In this document: piece by piece, positions 31,901 to 39,118 of the stretch
How the letters are laid out: the number at the start of each line of letters is the position of its first letter
Numbering within the stretch: the stretch's first letter is position 1
From: Kiritimatiellia bacterium
GTDB taxonomy: Bacteria; Verrucomicrobiota; Kiritimatiellia; UBA8416; JABMPJ01
Direction of reading: 5' to 3'
DNA length: 45,125 nt
NCBI GenBank assembly: GCA_016783675.1
Contig: JADHWE010000012.1
Location: forward strand, 1 to 45,125
Program-made: the position numbers and the translations under genes
The notes under the pieces: model-generated
Database searches by the model: none
What the model was told of the DNA's origin: nothing
Seen by the model: the letters and a program-made list of their open reading frames with translations, nothing else

Positions 31901-33298
31901 ATGGCTATGACATATGACGAAGCACTGAGCAAGTTGGCGGAGCAGGGGCAGGAGCATCTTCTGGCGTTCTGGGAGCAACTCGATGAAGCGCAGCGGGCAG
32001 GCCTGTTGGCGCAGATTGAGGAGATCGATTTTGCGGATATCGAGCGCATGCGCGAGGCTCTGCAGCACCAGCAGGGCGACGTGGCTCCGGCTGCGGCGGG
32101 TGAATTTGGTCCGGCGCCCGTTACCACGCTGGCCGAGACCGGCGATCCTGACGTGCGCGAATTGGGTCTCCATGCATTGCGTGCGGGTAAGGTGGGCGTG
32201 CTGCTCGTGGCCGGCGGCCAGGGCTCACGTCTCGGGTACGACGGACCCAAGGGCTGCTACGAGATCGGCCCCATTACGAACGCGCCGCTGTTCGAAATCC
32301 ACGCCCGCAAGATCCTTGCTCTCGAGCAGAAATACAATACCGAGGTACCGTTCTACATTATGACCAGCGAGGCGAATGATGCGCCGACGCGGGAGTTCTT
32401 CAAGGTAAACAACTGCTTTGGCCTGTCCCCGGATCGCGTCATCTTCTTCACCCAGGGCATGTGGCCGGGACTGATGCCGGACGGTAGCCTGCTGCTGGAT
32501 CGCCCCGACCATGTGTTCGTTAGTCCGGACGGCCATGGCGGCATTCTGGTCGCTCTGCGCAAGCGCGGCGTGCTCCAGGATATGGCCGATCGCGGACTCA
32601 GTACACTTTTCTACTTCCAGGTCGATAACCCACTGATCGAAGTGGCGGATCCTGACTTCATCGGCCTGCACCTGGCCAACGAGGCCGAGATATCGCTGAA
32701 GGTCTGTGCCAAGCGCGACCCGTACGAAGGCCTTGGCATGGTGATCGCAAGGGACGGTCGTTCAGAGGTTGTCGAGTACAGCGACCTGACGGACGCCCAG
32801 AAGGAAGAACGCACGCCGGATGGACAGCTCAGGCTGCTCTTCGGGAGCGTGGCCATCCATATCTTCACATTCGGGTTCCTGAAGCGCGAGGCCGACCAGG
32901 CGCTGCCACTACACGTGGCGCACAAGAAGGTGCCTTACTGTGATGAAGCAGGCAACATCGTCAAGCCGGACAGCCCGAATGCCTACAAGTTCGAGAAGTT
33001 CATCTTCGACGTGCTGCCCGATGCCGAGCGCTCGCTGAATGTCGAGTTCGCCCGCGAAGAGGAATTCTCACCCGTCAAGAACGCCGAGGGCGATGACTCA
33101 CCGGCCACGACCAAACGCGACATGATCGCGAAATGGGCCCGCTGGTTTGAAGCCTGTGGCGTCAGTGTGCCCCGCGACGCGGACGGCAATCCCACGGCGC
33201 TGATCGAGATCGACCCCTGCTACGCCCTCAACGTCGAAGATCTCAAGGCCAAGCTGCCGGAAGACTTCAAGATCGAGGGCGATGTGCTGCTGAAGTAG
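31901..33298 (+). CDS. UDPGP type 1 family UTP-sugar-1-phosphate uridylyltransferase
   Basis: A 465-residue nucleotidyltransferase related to eukaryotic UDP-GlcNAc/UDP-glucose pyrophosphorylases (AGX type). The nucleotide motif is VGVLLVAGGQGSRLGYDGPK, followed by GCYEIGPITNAPLFEIHARK, MTSEANDAPT, FFTQGMWPGL, SPDGHGGILVAL, FYFQVDNPLIEVADPDFIG and the sugar-binding region SPNAYKFEKFIFDVLP. The helical N-terminus (LSKLAEQGQEHLLAFWEQLD) is typical. It supplies a UDP-sugar for cell wall or polysaccharide. ATG 31901 has a good ribosome site; a second ATG lies two codons later. This family is common in Planctomycetes and Verrucomicrobia relatives. Confidence 0.92.
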   Translation: MAMTYDEALSKLAEQGQEHLLAFWEQLDEAQRAGLLAQIEEIDFADIERMREALQHQQGDVAPAAAGEFGPAPVTTLAETGDPDVRELGLHALRAGKVGVLLVAGGQGSRLGYDGPKGCYEIGPITNAPLFEIHARKILALEQKYNTEVPFYIMTSEANDAPTREFFKVNNCFGLSPDRVIFFTQGMWPGLMPDGSLLLDRPDHVFVSPDGHGGILVALRKRGVLQDMADRGLSTLFYFQVDNPLIEVADPDFIGLHLANEAEISLKVCAKRDPYEGLGMVIARDGRSEVVEYSDLTDAQKEERTPDGQLRLLFGSVAIHIFTFGFLKREADQALPLHVAHKKVPYCDEAGNIVKPDSPNAYKFEKFIFDVLPDAERSLNVEFAREEEFSPVKNAEGDDSPATTKRDMIAKWARWFEACGVSVPRDADGNPTALIEIDPCYALNVEDLKAKLPEDFKIEGDVLLK

Positions 33299-33306
33299 GG
33301 GAGGAA

Positions 33307-33389
33307 AGAGGATCAACGTGTACGAGTACGTGTAGAAGTACGGGGCACATGGCCGTACTCGTACACATACTCGTACACGCCAATCCTCT
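33307..33389. repeat. Long hairpin between convergent genes
   Basis: Left arm 33317-33343 (CGTGTACGAGTACGTGTAGA and seven more bases) pairs with 33353-33379 at 24 of 27 positions around a 9-base loop. Outer AGAGGAT/ATCCTCT arms lie at 33307-33313 and 33383-33389. It separates the convergent uridylyltransferase and ankyrin/FGE genes. No T tract. Confidence 0.85.
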
Positions 33390-33412
33390 CCATCCTCTAC
33401 ATGTGGGGCCGC

Positions 33413-34816
33413 TCACTCAACCGGGGCGAGGACGATGCGGAAGCCGATGGTGTCGTAGCGTGCATCGGGGGTGTCGAAACCCTTGGTGTCGATTTCGAGG
33501 CTGACCGGATCCTCATAGTCCCAGCTACCGCCTTTACGGATTTTGAGCTGGCGCGAGTCGGGATCATACCAGTCGCTGCACCACTCCCACACGTTGCCGG
33601 CCAAGCCGTGGATGCCCCACTCGTTCACACCGCCTGCCGTGACATCACACGAGACGGCGTAACCGTCTTCGTAGTCCTCGATACCTTTCCATTCAGGAAA
33701 GGCGTCGCGAGCGGTGGTATCGGAGTGGTTGCCTTGCAGGGGCGGCCAGTCATTGCCCCAGGGATAGTGCCGCTGGCTGCCGCAGCGGGCGACGGCAACC
33801 CACTCTTCGTCGGTAGGCAGGCGACACCTCATCTTGGAGGGCATGCTGTACCTGAAGTAGGTGTTGAGCCATTCGCAGAAGGCCTGGGCATCGAACCAGC
33901 TCACCATGACGGCGGGCTGTTCGTCGCCATTCAGTGAGAATGCCTCGCGCGCGCCACTGTCATGCGAGAGGCGGAAGCGCCTGAACTGGCCGTTGCTGAC
34001 TTCGTATGCCCCCATCCAGAGGTCAACGTCCGGCACCCACACGAAGGTCAGCACCTGGTCCCGGCCAAGCGGGACCATTCGTATGTCGCCGCTGCGGGGT
34101 GGGGGGGCATCCCGCAGTACGACTGGCGGTCGATGCCTGATGCCGATGTCAGGCGGGGCTTCCGGCTGGGGGGCGCTTGCGGCGGATGGCAGGTTCGTGT
34201 CGGACGACTGAACCTCCATGCGAAACGGAACCTGGTTGGACACGGCCAGGTCGATACCCTCGCTGACCGACTGGAACGCGAGCATTACGGCGGTGTCCTC
34301 GGCGCGCTGCGCGACGGCCCAATGCAGGGGCGTCTTTCCCGACTCTGTCTGTGCTGCCACGGCCAACCCGGCCTGGATCAGCATCCGTACGCTGTTGGTT
34401 GCGTTGCGACTGGCGGCCCAGTGGAGCGGGGTGATTCCGTTGTCGGTAATGGCGGCCATGTCGGCGCCATTCTCGATCAGCTTGTGAATGGCATTGGTGG
34501 CATTCTCGGCCGCGGCCCAGTGGAGCGGCGTAAAGCCGCCTGCGCTGGGGGCGTCGACCCAGGCCCCGTGCGCGATCAGCAAGGTAATCATATCCGCACG
34601 ATCCATAGCCGAAGCAAGATGAAGAGGCGTGACGCCTCCATCCGCCGCTGTATTGGCCAGTGTCGCGCCGCCGGCGTTGAGGCAGCGGGCCACACCATCG
34701 ACGTTGGCCTCACGGATGAGTTTGAAAACATTGCAGGGCGCGGCGTTGCCGGCTGACGCAGAGAGGAACCACAGATGAACACAGATGAACACAGATAAAA
34801 TGGAGGGCGGTCTCAT
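33413..34816 (-). CDS. Ankyrin-repeat / formylglycine-generating-enzyme-like secreted protein
   Basis: A 467-residue exported protein. Signal peptide in the first 25 residues (core ILSVFICVHLWFLSASAGNA). About 30-190 is a set of ankyrin repeats (DGGVTPLHLASAMDRADMIT, GGFTPLHWAAAENATNAIHK, NGITPLHWAASRNATNSVRM, SGKTPLHWAVAQRAEDTAVM). After a Pro-rich linker, about 250-467 is a SUMF1/FGE-sulfatase domain (MGAYEVSNGQFRRFR, CRLPTDEEWVAVAR, HYPWGNDWPP, GLAGNVWEWCSDW, IRKGGSWDYE, DTIGFRIV). Many such bacterial domains are not sulfatase activators. The ATG at 34816 overlaps the previous stop by ATGA, which fixes the start. The core of the signal peptide is read from a dispersed 10-bp repeat. Confidence 0.88.
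   Translation of the reverse strand: MRPPSILSVFICVHLWFLSASAGNAAPCNVFKLIREANVDGVARCLNAGGATLANTAADGGVTPLHLASAMDRADMITLLIAHGAWVDAPSAGGFTPLHWAAAENATNAIHKLIENGADMAAITDNGITPLHWAASRNATNSVRMLIQAGLAVAAQTESGKTPLHWAVAQRAEDTAVMLAFQSVSEGIDLAVSNQVPFRMEVQSSDTNLPSAASAPQPEAPPDIGIRHRPPVVLRDAPPPRSGDIRMVPLGRDQVLTFVWVPDVDLWMGAYEVSNGQFRRFRLSHDSGAREAFSLNGDEQPAVMVSWFDAQAFCEWLNTYFRYSMPSKMRCRLPTDEEWVAVARCGSQRHYPWGNDWPPLQGNHSDTTARDAFPEWKGIEDYEDGYAVSCDVTAGGVNEWGIHGLAGNVWEWCSDWYDPDSRQLKIRKGGSWDYEDPVSLEIDTKGFDTPDARYDTIGFRIVLAPVE
34767..34800. repeat. 10-bp repeat encoding the signal peptide core
   Basis: ACAGATGAAC twice and ACAGATAAAA once (34771-34800), preceded by AACC. Read on the minus strand in the gene frame it encodes LSVFICVHLWF. 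I recall this repeat as a common intergenic sequence in related genomes; here it is inside a gene. Confidence 0.85.
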
Positions 34817-35340
34817 CTCTCGTGGTTCAATCCGATTTCGAGGGCTTCGATATTCAGGTCGATGAGGGCAGGCGGCTTGCCTGCCAGTTCCATTCGGATG
34901 CACTCCTCCAGGGCCTCGGCCGGAACGCAGTTGCTGGACGCGAGGTAGGCTCCCATCATCACGAAATTGGCGCAACGGATCTCTCCAAGATCATTCGCGA
35001 TATCGGTGGCCGGAATGGTTGTGAGAGAATCGCTGTCGGTTACGTCGCAGAGAGAGGTGTTCAAGACAACCCTCGTCGTATCACTGCGGCGGGGCAGGAA
35101 GCGCTTCGCGCTCTCCTGGTTCAGGATCAGCATAGCTTCAAACTGGTCGGGGACCGGGCTGTGGATCTCCTCGTCCGACAGGACAATCTGGCAGTTGGAG
35201 GTGCCGCCGCGCACTTCGGCCCCGTAGGCGGGGAAATAGGTCACATGCGGCACGCAGAGCATGCCGGCCCTCGCCAGAATGCGGCCGATCAGCAGGATGC
35301 CTTGGCCGCCGGACCCGGCTATGAGTACGCGCTCAAGCAT
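34813..35340 (-). CDS. 2-oxoacid:ferredoxin oxidoreductase, gamma subunit
   Basis: A 175-residue subunit with the glycine-rich N-terminus VLIAGSGGQGILLIGRILA, then PHVTYFPAYGAEVRGGTSNCQIVLSDEEI and the closing helices EECIRMELAGKPPALIDLNI. In these enzymes the gamma subunit helps bind CoA and completes the complex. ATG 35340 overlaps the beta subunit stop by 8 bases, and its own stop overlaps the ankyrin/FGE start. The enzyme links oxidative decarboxylation of a 2-oxoacid with ferredoxin reduction in the cytoplasm. Confidence 0.92.
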   Translation of the reverse strand: MLERVLIAGSGGQGILLIGRILARAGMLCVPHVTYFPAYGAEVRGGTSNCQIVLSDEEIHSPVPDQFEAMLILNQESAKRFLPRRSDTTRVVLNTSLCDVTDSDSLTTIPATDIANDLGEIRCANFVMMGAYLASSNCVPAEALEECIRMELAGKPPALIDLNIEALEIGLNHER

Positions 35341-36091
35341 CAACGACCTCTCCGTTCTTACGAAAGACGCGCGTCGGGAAGACGCTTTTCATGTTCTCGC
35401 CCACGAAGCCGAGTGCGTCGACCGGTGAGAGTCGCTGATACGTGGGGCAGGGCGAGAGGATCTCAACGAAGCAGTAGCCTTTGCCCTCCACCTGGCACTG
35501 CATCGCCGTATGGACAGCCTTGCGGGCCTTGCGAACACCGGCGGCCCCGTCGATCGCGACCCGCTCGATGTAGTAGGGGCGATCCAGCGTATTGAGCAAC
35601 TCACACATACGAATGGGCGGCCCCATCGTTTCCACGTCCCGTCCGTCCGGCGAAGTCGACGTGCGCTGTCCTTCCATCGTGGTAGGCGCCATTTGGCCAC
35701 CGGTCATGCCGTAGACCGCGTTGTTGATGAAGAACACCGCGATGTGCTCGCCGCGGTTGGCGGCATGAATGGTCTCGGCGGTTCCGATGGCCGCCAGGTC
35801 ACCGTCGCCCTGGTAAGCGAAAACAATCTTGTCGGGAGCGGCGCGCTTGATACCGGTTGCCACGGCCGGGGTGCGCCCGTGTGCCGCCTCAACGACATCG
35901 AAATTCATGTAGAAGTAGGCCAGTACAGAGCAGCCGACCGGAGCTGTGCCGATCACGCGCCCACGGATATCCAGCTTGTCAACCGCCTCGGCTATCAGCT
36001 TGTGGGCGATACCGTGTCCACAGCCGGGGCAGTAGTGTGTCGGCTTCTCTGTCAACGCCTCAGGCGGGCGGCTATGTGGGGTCAGCGTCAT
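35333..36091 (-). CDS. 2-oxoacid:ferredoxin oxidoreductase, beta (TPP) subunit
   Basis: A 252-residue thiamine diphosphate-binding subunit. CPGCGHGIAHKLIAEAVDKL carries the cysteine pair of this family, and YQGDGDLAAIGTAETIHAAN with FFINNAVYGMTGGQMAPTT forms the TPP/Mg2+ site. EILSPCPTYQRLSPVDAL is typical of the Kor/Vor class. GAGG ribosome site seven bases upstream of the ATG. It is separated from the alpha gene by 277 bases that hold a dispersed element. Confidence 0.94.
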   Translation of the reverse strand: MTLTPHSRPPEALTEKPTHYCPGCGHGIAHKLIAEAVDKLDIRGRVIGTAPVGCSVLAYFYMNFDVVEAAHGRTPAVATGIKRAAPDKIVFAYQGDGDLAAIGTAETIHAANRGEHIAVFFINNAVYGMTGGQMAPTTMEGQRTSTSPDGRDVETMGPPIRMCELLNTLDRPYYIERVAIDGAAGVRKARKAVHTAMQCQVEGKGYCFVEILSPCPTYQRLSPVDALGFVGENMKSVFPTRVFRKNGEVVDA

Positions 36092-36170
36092 TAGGAGACC
36101 TCGATCCCGCTAGTGTCCCGAGCGTGATGTCTGCAGCCGGCATACTGTTGACTCGCCCGGTACCTGGTTT

Positions 36171-36311
36171 CAACATCCAACAGCCAACAAGGAATATCCA
36201 ATGACCAAGTGAAGAGAGCGAGGGGTGCGAATGAACTTTCCGAAGGTTTCCCATTCTCGATTTCTCGCGCACTTGAGAGTTGGGAGTTCCTTGTTGGCTG
36301 TTGGATATTGA
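36171..36311. repeat. About 141-bp TIR element inside the oxidoreductase operon
   Basis: Ends: CAACATCCAACAGCCAACAA on the left, TTCCTTGTTGGCTGTTGGAT on the right, partly complementary. The core has AAGAGAGCGAGG and CTCGCGCACTTG, as in the copy at 870-1011. It sits between the alpha and beta subunit genes, which in other genomes are usually adjacent or overlapping. Confidence 0.78.
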
Positions 36312-36368
36312 GAGGGCGACCAGAGATGCAGCGGGCTCTACTGACGCCAAATCCGCAATTGTCGGTCA

Positions 36369-37421
36369 CTAGCATTTGGACAATCCTTCTACTCGCTTCA
36401 GAATATCCCGCTGCTCCGGCACGAATCCGCCCAGCCGGTTCTCGAGCAGTACCTCGGTCTGAAATTCGGCAGCCAGTTGTACGTCTTCGATGAACTGGCC
36501 GGCACTCATTTCCACAACGATGATGGTCTTCACCTTTGCGGCCAGCTCGCGGATGCGGGCCGAGGGGAACGGCCAGAGTGTGAGGGGGCGCAGGAGCCCA
36601 ACCTTGTACCCCTTGGCGCGCGCCTCGTTGAGCGCGCCCTTGCACGCGCGGGCGCTGCTCCCGTATGCCACCAGAAGAATGTCACAGTCGTCGGTCATGC
36701 GCTCCTCGACACGCACTTCCCGGGACTCGATTTCACGGTATTTTGCCTGGAGCCGCAGGTTGAGCTGTTCCAGTTCCTCCACCACAAGATAGAGCGAGCG
36801 CACCAAGTTCGGGTCCCGTTCCGCCGCACCCGTAACAGCCCAGGGCTTATCCGTGCCCGGCGTGACCGCCGGCCGCAATTCAAAGGGCTCCATCATCTGT
36901 CCGAGCCGGCCATCGGTCAGGATCATGACAGGACCGCGATACGCGTCCGCCAGGTCGAAAGCGTCGAACGTCAGGTCGTGCATTTCCTGGACCGAGTCGG
37001 GGGCGAGAACGATCTGGCGGTAGTCGCCGTGGCCACCGCCCTTGACGGCCTGGAAGTAGTCGGCTTGGGCCGGGGCGATGTTGCCGAGGCCTGGTCCGCC
37101 CCGTTGTACGTTCACGATCACGGCCGGCAGTTCAGCACCCGCCAATGTCGAAATGCCTTCCTGCTTGAGACTTATCCCCGGGGATGAAGAGCTGGTCATG
37201 GCCCTTTTGCCGGCGGCACTGGCGCCATACACCATGTTGATGGCCGCCAGCTCACTCTCGGCCTGTACAAAGACGCGGCCGTTCGGAGGCATGTAGGTGG
37301 CCATGTAAGAGGTAAGTTCGTTCTGAGGTGTGATGGGATACCCGAAATAGCAGTCACAGCCGGCCCGAATGGCGGCCTCGCCCAGCGCAGTATTACCGTT
37401 CATCAGGACGCGTTCAGCCAT
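36369..37421 (-). CDS. vorB: 2-oxoacid:ferredoxin oxidoreductase, alpha subunit (VorB-type)
   Basis: A 350-residue subunit with the Pyr/domain I motif YFGYPITPQNELTSYMATYM, then EsELAAINMVYGASAAGKRA, SSSSPGISLKQEGISTLAGAE, GGPGLGNIAPAQADYFQAVK and GGHGDYRQIVLAPDSVQEMH; the C-terminal domain II begins near RMTDDCDILLVAYGSSAR. This fits the alpha subunit often called VorB, acting on branched 2-oxoacids such as 3-methyl-2-oxobutanoate, though 2-oxoglutarate (Kor) is possible. The start overlaps the ferredoxin stop by one base (TGATG). Likely anaerobic metabolism. Confidence 0.92.
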   Translation of the reverse strand: MAERVLMNGNTALGEAAIRAGCDCYFGYPITPQNELTSYMATYMPPNGRVFVQAESELAAINMVYGASAAGKRAMTSSSSPGISLKQEGISTLAGAELPAVIVNVQRGGPGLGNIAPAQADYFQAVKGGGHGDYRQIVLAPDSVQEMHDLTFDAFDLADAYRGPVMILTDGRLGQMMEPFELRPAVTPGTDKPWAVTGAAERDPNLVRSLYLVVEELEQLNLRLQAKYREIESREVRVEERMTDDCDILLVAYGSSARACKGALNEARAKGYKVGLLRPLTLWPFPSARIRELAAKVKTIIVVEMSAGQFIEDVQLAAEFQTEVLLENRLGGFVPEQRDILKRVEGLSKC

Positions 37422-37702
37422 CAGCCTGCATTCTCCGCCGACATGTCTCCCCTATCCGGAGCCGACACGTCCTCTTTGTCCATCTCGATCGCGGCTTCCG
37501 GGCACATATCCACGCACTGACGACACCCGATGCAGCGCTCGTCCGAGTGGTTGTCCGGCACACGATACCCCTTGGAGTTAAGGCGTTTAGACATGATGAG
37601 AAGGTCACGCGGGCAGGCATCAACACACAGCTCACACCCCTTGCATCGTTCCAGGTCAACTCGAACGTAAAATTGCTTCGCCACGATCCCTATATCCCCC
37701 AC
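37421..37702 (-). CDS. 2-oxoacid:ferredoxin oxidoreductase, 4Fe-4S delta subunit
   Basis: A 93-residue ferredoxin-type subunit with two CxxCxxCxxxC(P) clusters: [12 protein letters not shown] and [12 protein letters not shown]. It passes electrons from the catalytic subunits to ferredoxin. First gene of the delta-alpha-beta-gamma operon. Start at GTG 37702 with an AGGAG site, or GTG 37684 six codons in. Confidence 0.92.
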   Translation of the reverse strand: MGDIGIVAKQFYVRVDLERCKGCELCVDACPRDLLIMSKRLNSKGYRVPDNHSDERCIGCRQCVDMCPEAAIEMDKEDVSAPDRGDMSAENAG

Positions 37703-37798
37703 GCCATCTCCTCGGCACTAACGGAAATAGAGCATACGGCCCTCGCGCCGTCAGGCCAAGCCGAAACAAAAGGAGGAGGGATCATTGCTCGTTGATCC

Positions 37799-37865
37799 GG
37801 CTCGCTCGGAGAGCTCGCCCTACCTTGTCGAGGGCCGGGTAGGGCGAGCTCTCGGAGCGAGCCGC
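37799..37865. repeat. Hairpin repeat, 27-bp arms
   Basis: Left arm 37799-37825 (CGGCTCGCTCGGAGAGCTCG and on) pairs with 37839-37865 with one mismatch (CTCGGAGCGAGCC instead of CTCCGAGCGAGCC). Third copy of the family at 3679-3763 and 10121-10187. It lies in the gap between the Bat operon end and the oxidoreductase operon start, both on the minus strand. Confidence 0.9.
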
Positions 37866-37885
37866 AAGAGAACCGTCCGCGACGG

Positions 37886-39118
37886 TCACATCGTCGGCCT
37901 GTTGTCTGTAGTCCTTCGCATCACCGCATCCACAGGGATCCATCCCATGTCTTGCTTGCGCTGGATGCTTATCCAGGCGTCGTCTTCTTCGTTGATGACG
38001 ACGATGTCGCCCGGCTTGCAGGTGAACAGTGCCCGGGCGACACTCGCGGGGGCAAGGCGCGCGGTTACGGGTTCGAGGATAATCACCGTCTCTTTGCCCC
38101 GTGGCGGCGGCTCCTGTTTCCACTGGTCGATACGGTCTGCAAGCGTCAGGGCCGGTGCGGCTTCTTCTTCGCGACCCGCAGAGCGGTACGGTTGTGTCCG
38201 GTCCATTTCGCGTTTGGCGTGGAAGGTAATCCGGTAGGGCCCTTGGGTCTGGGTCTGATACATACCGCTGCGGGCATCAAAGCTTGTGAATGTCTGCGGA
38301 GGGATCTCTGCCGCGTCACTGTTGAGCGGCACGAGGATCTGCTCGAACTCGATCACGTTACTCCTCTGCCCCGTGAGACGTGGGGGATAGACCTTGAATC
38401 CCGCTCCAGGCGAGGCGCCCGGGCACGCTATACCATCAAGATAGCCCTCGCCCGAGATTCGTGTACGCAACTTGATGAGATCGCCCACGGCTACGTCTAA
38501 TCGTTCGGGAATCACTTTGTAGCTGAATGTGCCTACGGCGCCCGAAGGCGATACGCCCGCGGGTGGCGGAGGCAGCTCGGAAACAGGAATCTCGATCGGG
38601 GGCACGGCAAGCCGGATTGGATTCTCGACCCACTGTCTGCCGAAGAAGGAGCGCCGCTGCACAATCTGTGCTGCCCCGGCGGCGGGAGTCAGCCGGAGTG
38701 TGCCGGGCTTGAGCGCGCGACAGCGCGCCCGGTACTGGCGCGTCTCATGTATGGCGCGCTCCTGGAGACTGCGCTGAATCGGCAGCGTTTCGATCGGTTC
38801 CATGGCCAGCGTATCGGCTTCAGGCATTCCGTCCAGTGTCAGGTTCTTGCCCAGGCGCACCCCTGACGACACCATCTTGACCGTCAGCACAAACGTCTCG
38901 TACTGGTAGATGTTCTCACGGTCCACCCCGAGTTCAACGGTCACTGTTGGTTCTGTGCCTTGAGCAAACACGGTATGGGCGGCGAATAGAAGCCCGCACG
39001 TGAGTGCCCTGACCACCTGTCGCGCGTCCCCCGCCGGCTTGACCGGCGGGAACGGAAGATCTTGCTCACTCGCGACCCGATGTCGCGGGGAGGGAACAGT
39101 ACCCGCTTTTCTCCTCAT
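37886..39118 (-). CDS. BatD-like protein with C-terminal SH3 domain
   Basis: A 410-residue exported protein at the end of the Bat operon. Signal core VRALTCGLLFAAHTVFAQ ends near residue 53. Then BatD-like beta domains (VTVELGVDRENIYQYETFVL, FSYKVIPERLDVAVGDLIKL, QPYRITFHAK-like segments) and at the C-terminus an SH3-like domain (LFTCKPGDIVVINEEDDAWI, GWIPVDAVMRR). Start ATG 39118 overlaps the BatD-BatE stop by ATGA. Residues about 7-32, between the start and the signal core, are encoded by two hairpin repeats, giving an unusually long, Pro- and Arg-containing n-region. A periplasmic partner of the Bat complex is likely. Confidence 0.78.
   Translation of the reverse strand: MRRKAGTVPSPRHRVASEQDLPFPPVKPAGDARQVVRALTCGLLFAAHTVFAQGTEPTVTVELGVDRENIYQYETFVLTVKMVSSGVRLGKNLTLDGMPEADTLAMEPIETLPIQRSLQERAIHETRQYRARCRALKPGTLRLTPAAGAAQIVQRRSFFGRQWVENPIRLAVPPIEIPVSELPPPPAGVSPSGAVGTFSYKVIPERLDVAVGDLIKLRTRISGEGYLDGIACPGASPGAGFKVYPPRLTGQRSNVIEFEQILVPLNSDAAEIPPQTFTSFDARSGMYQTQTQGPYRITFHAKREMDRTQPYRSAGREEEAAPALTLADRIDQWKQEPPPRGKETVIILEPVTARLAPASVARALFTCKPGDIVVINEEDDAWISIQRKQDMGWIPVDAVMRRTTDNRPTM
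39030..39089. repeat. Two 8-5-8 hairpins inside the BatD-like gene
   Basis: 39030-39050: CCCGCCGG, loop CTTGA, CCGGCGGG, perfect. 39069-39089: CTCGCGAC, loop CCGAT, GTCGCGGG with one T-G pair. Both are in frame in the 5' end of the SH3/BatD-like gene. Confidence 0.8.
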
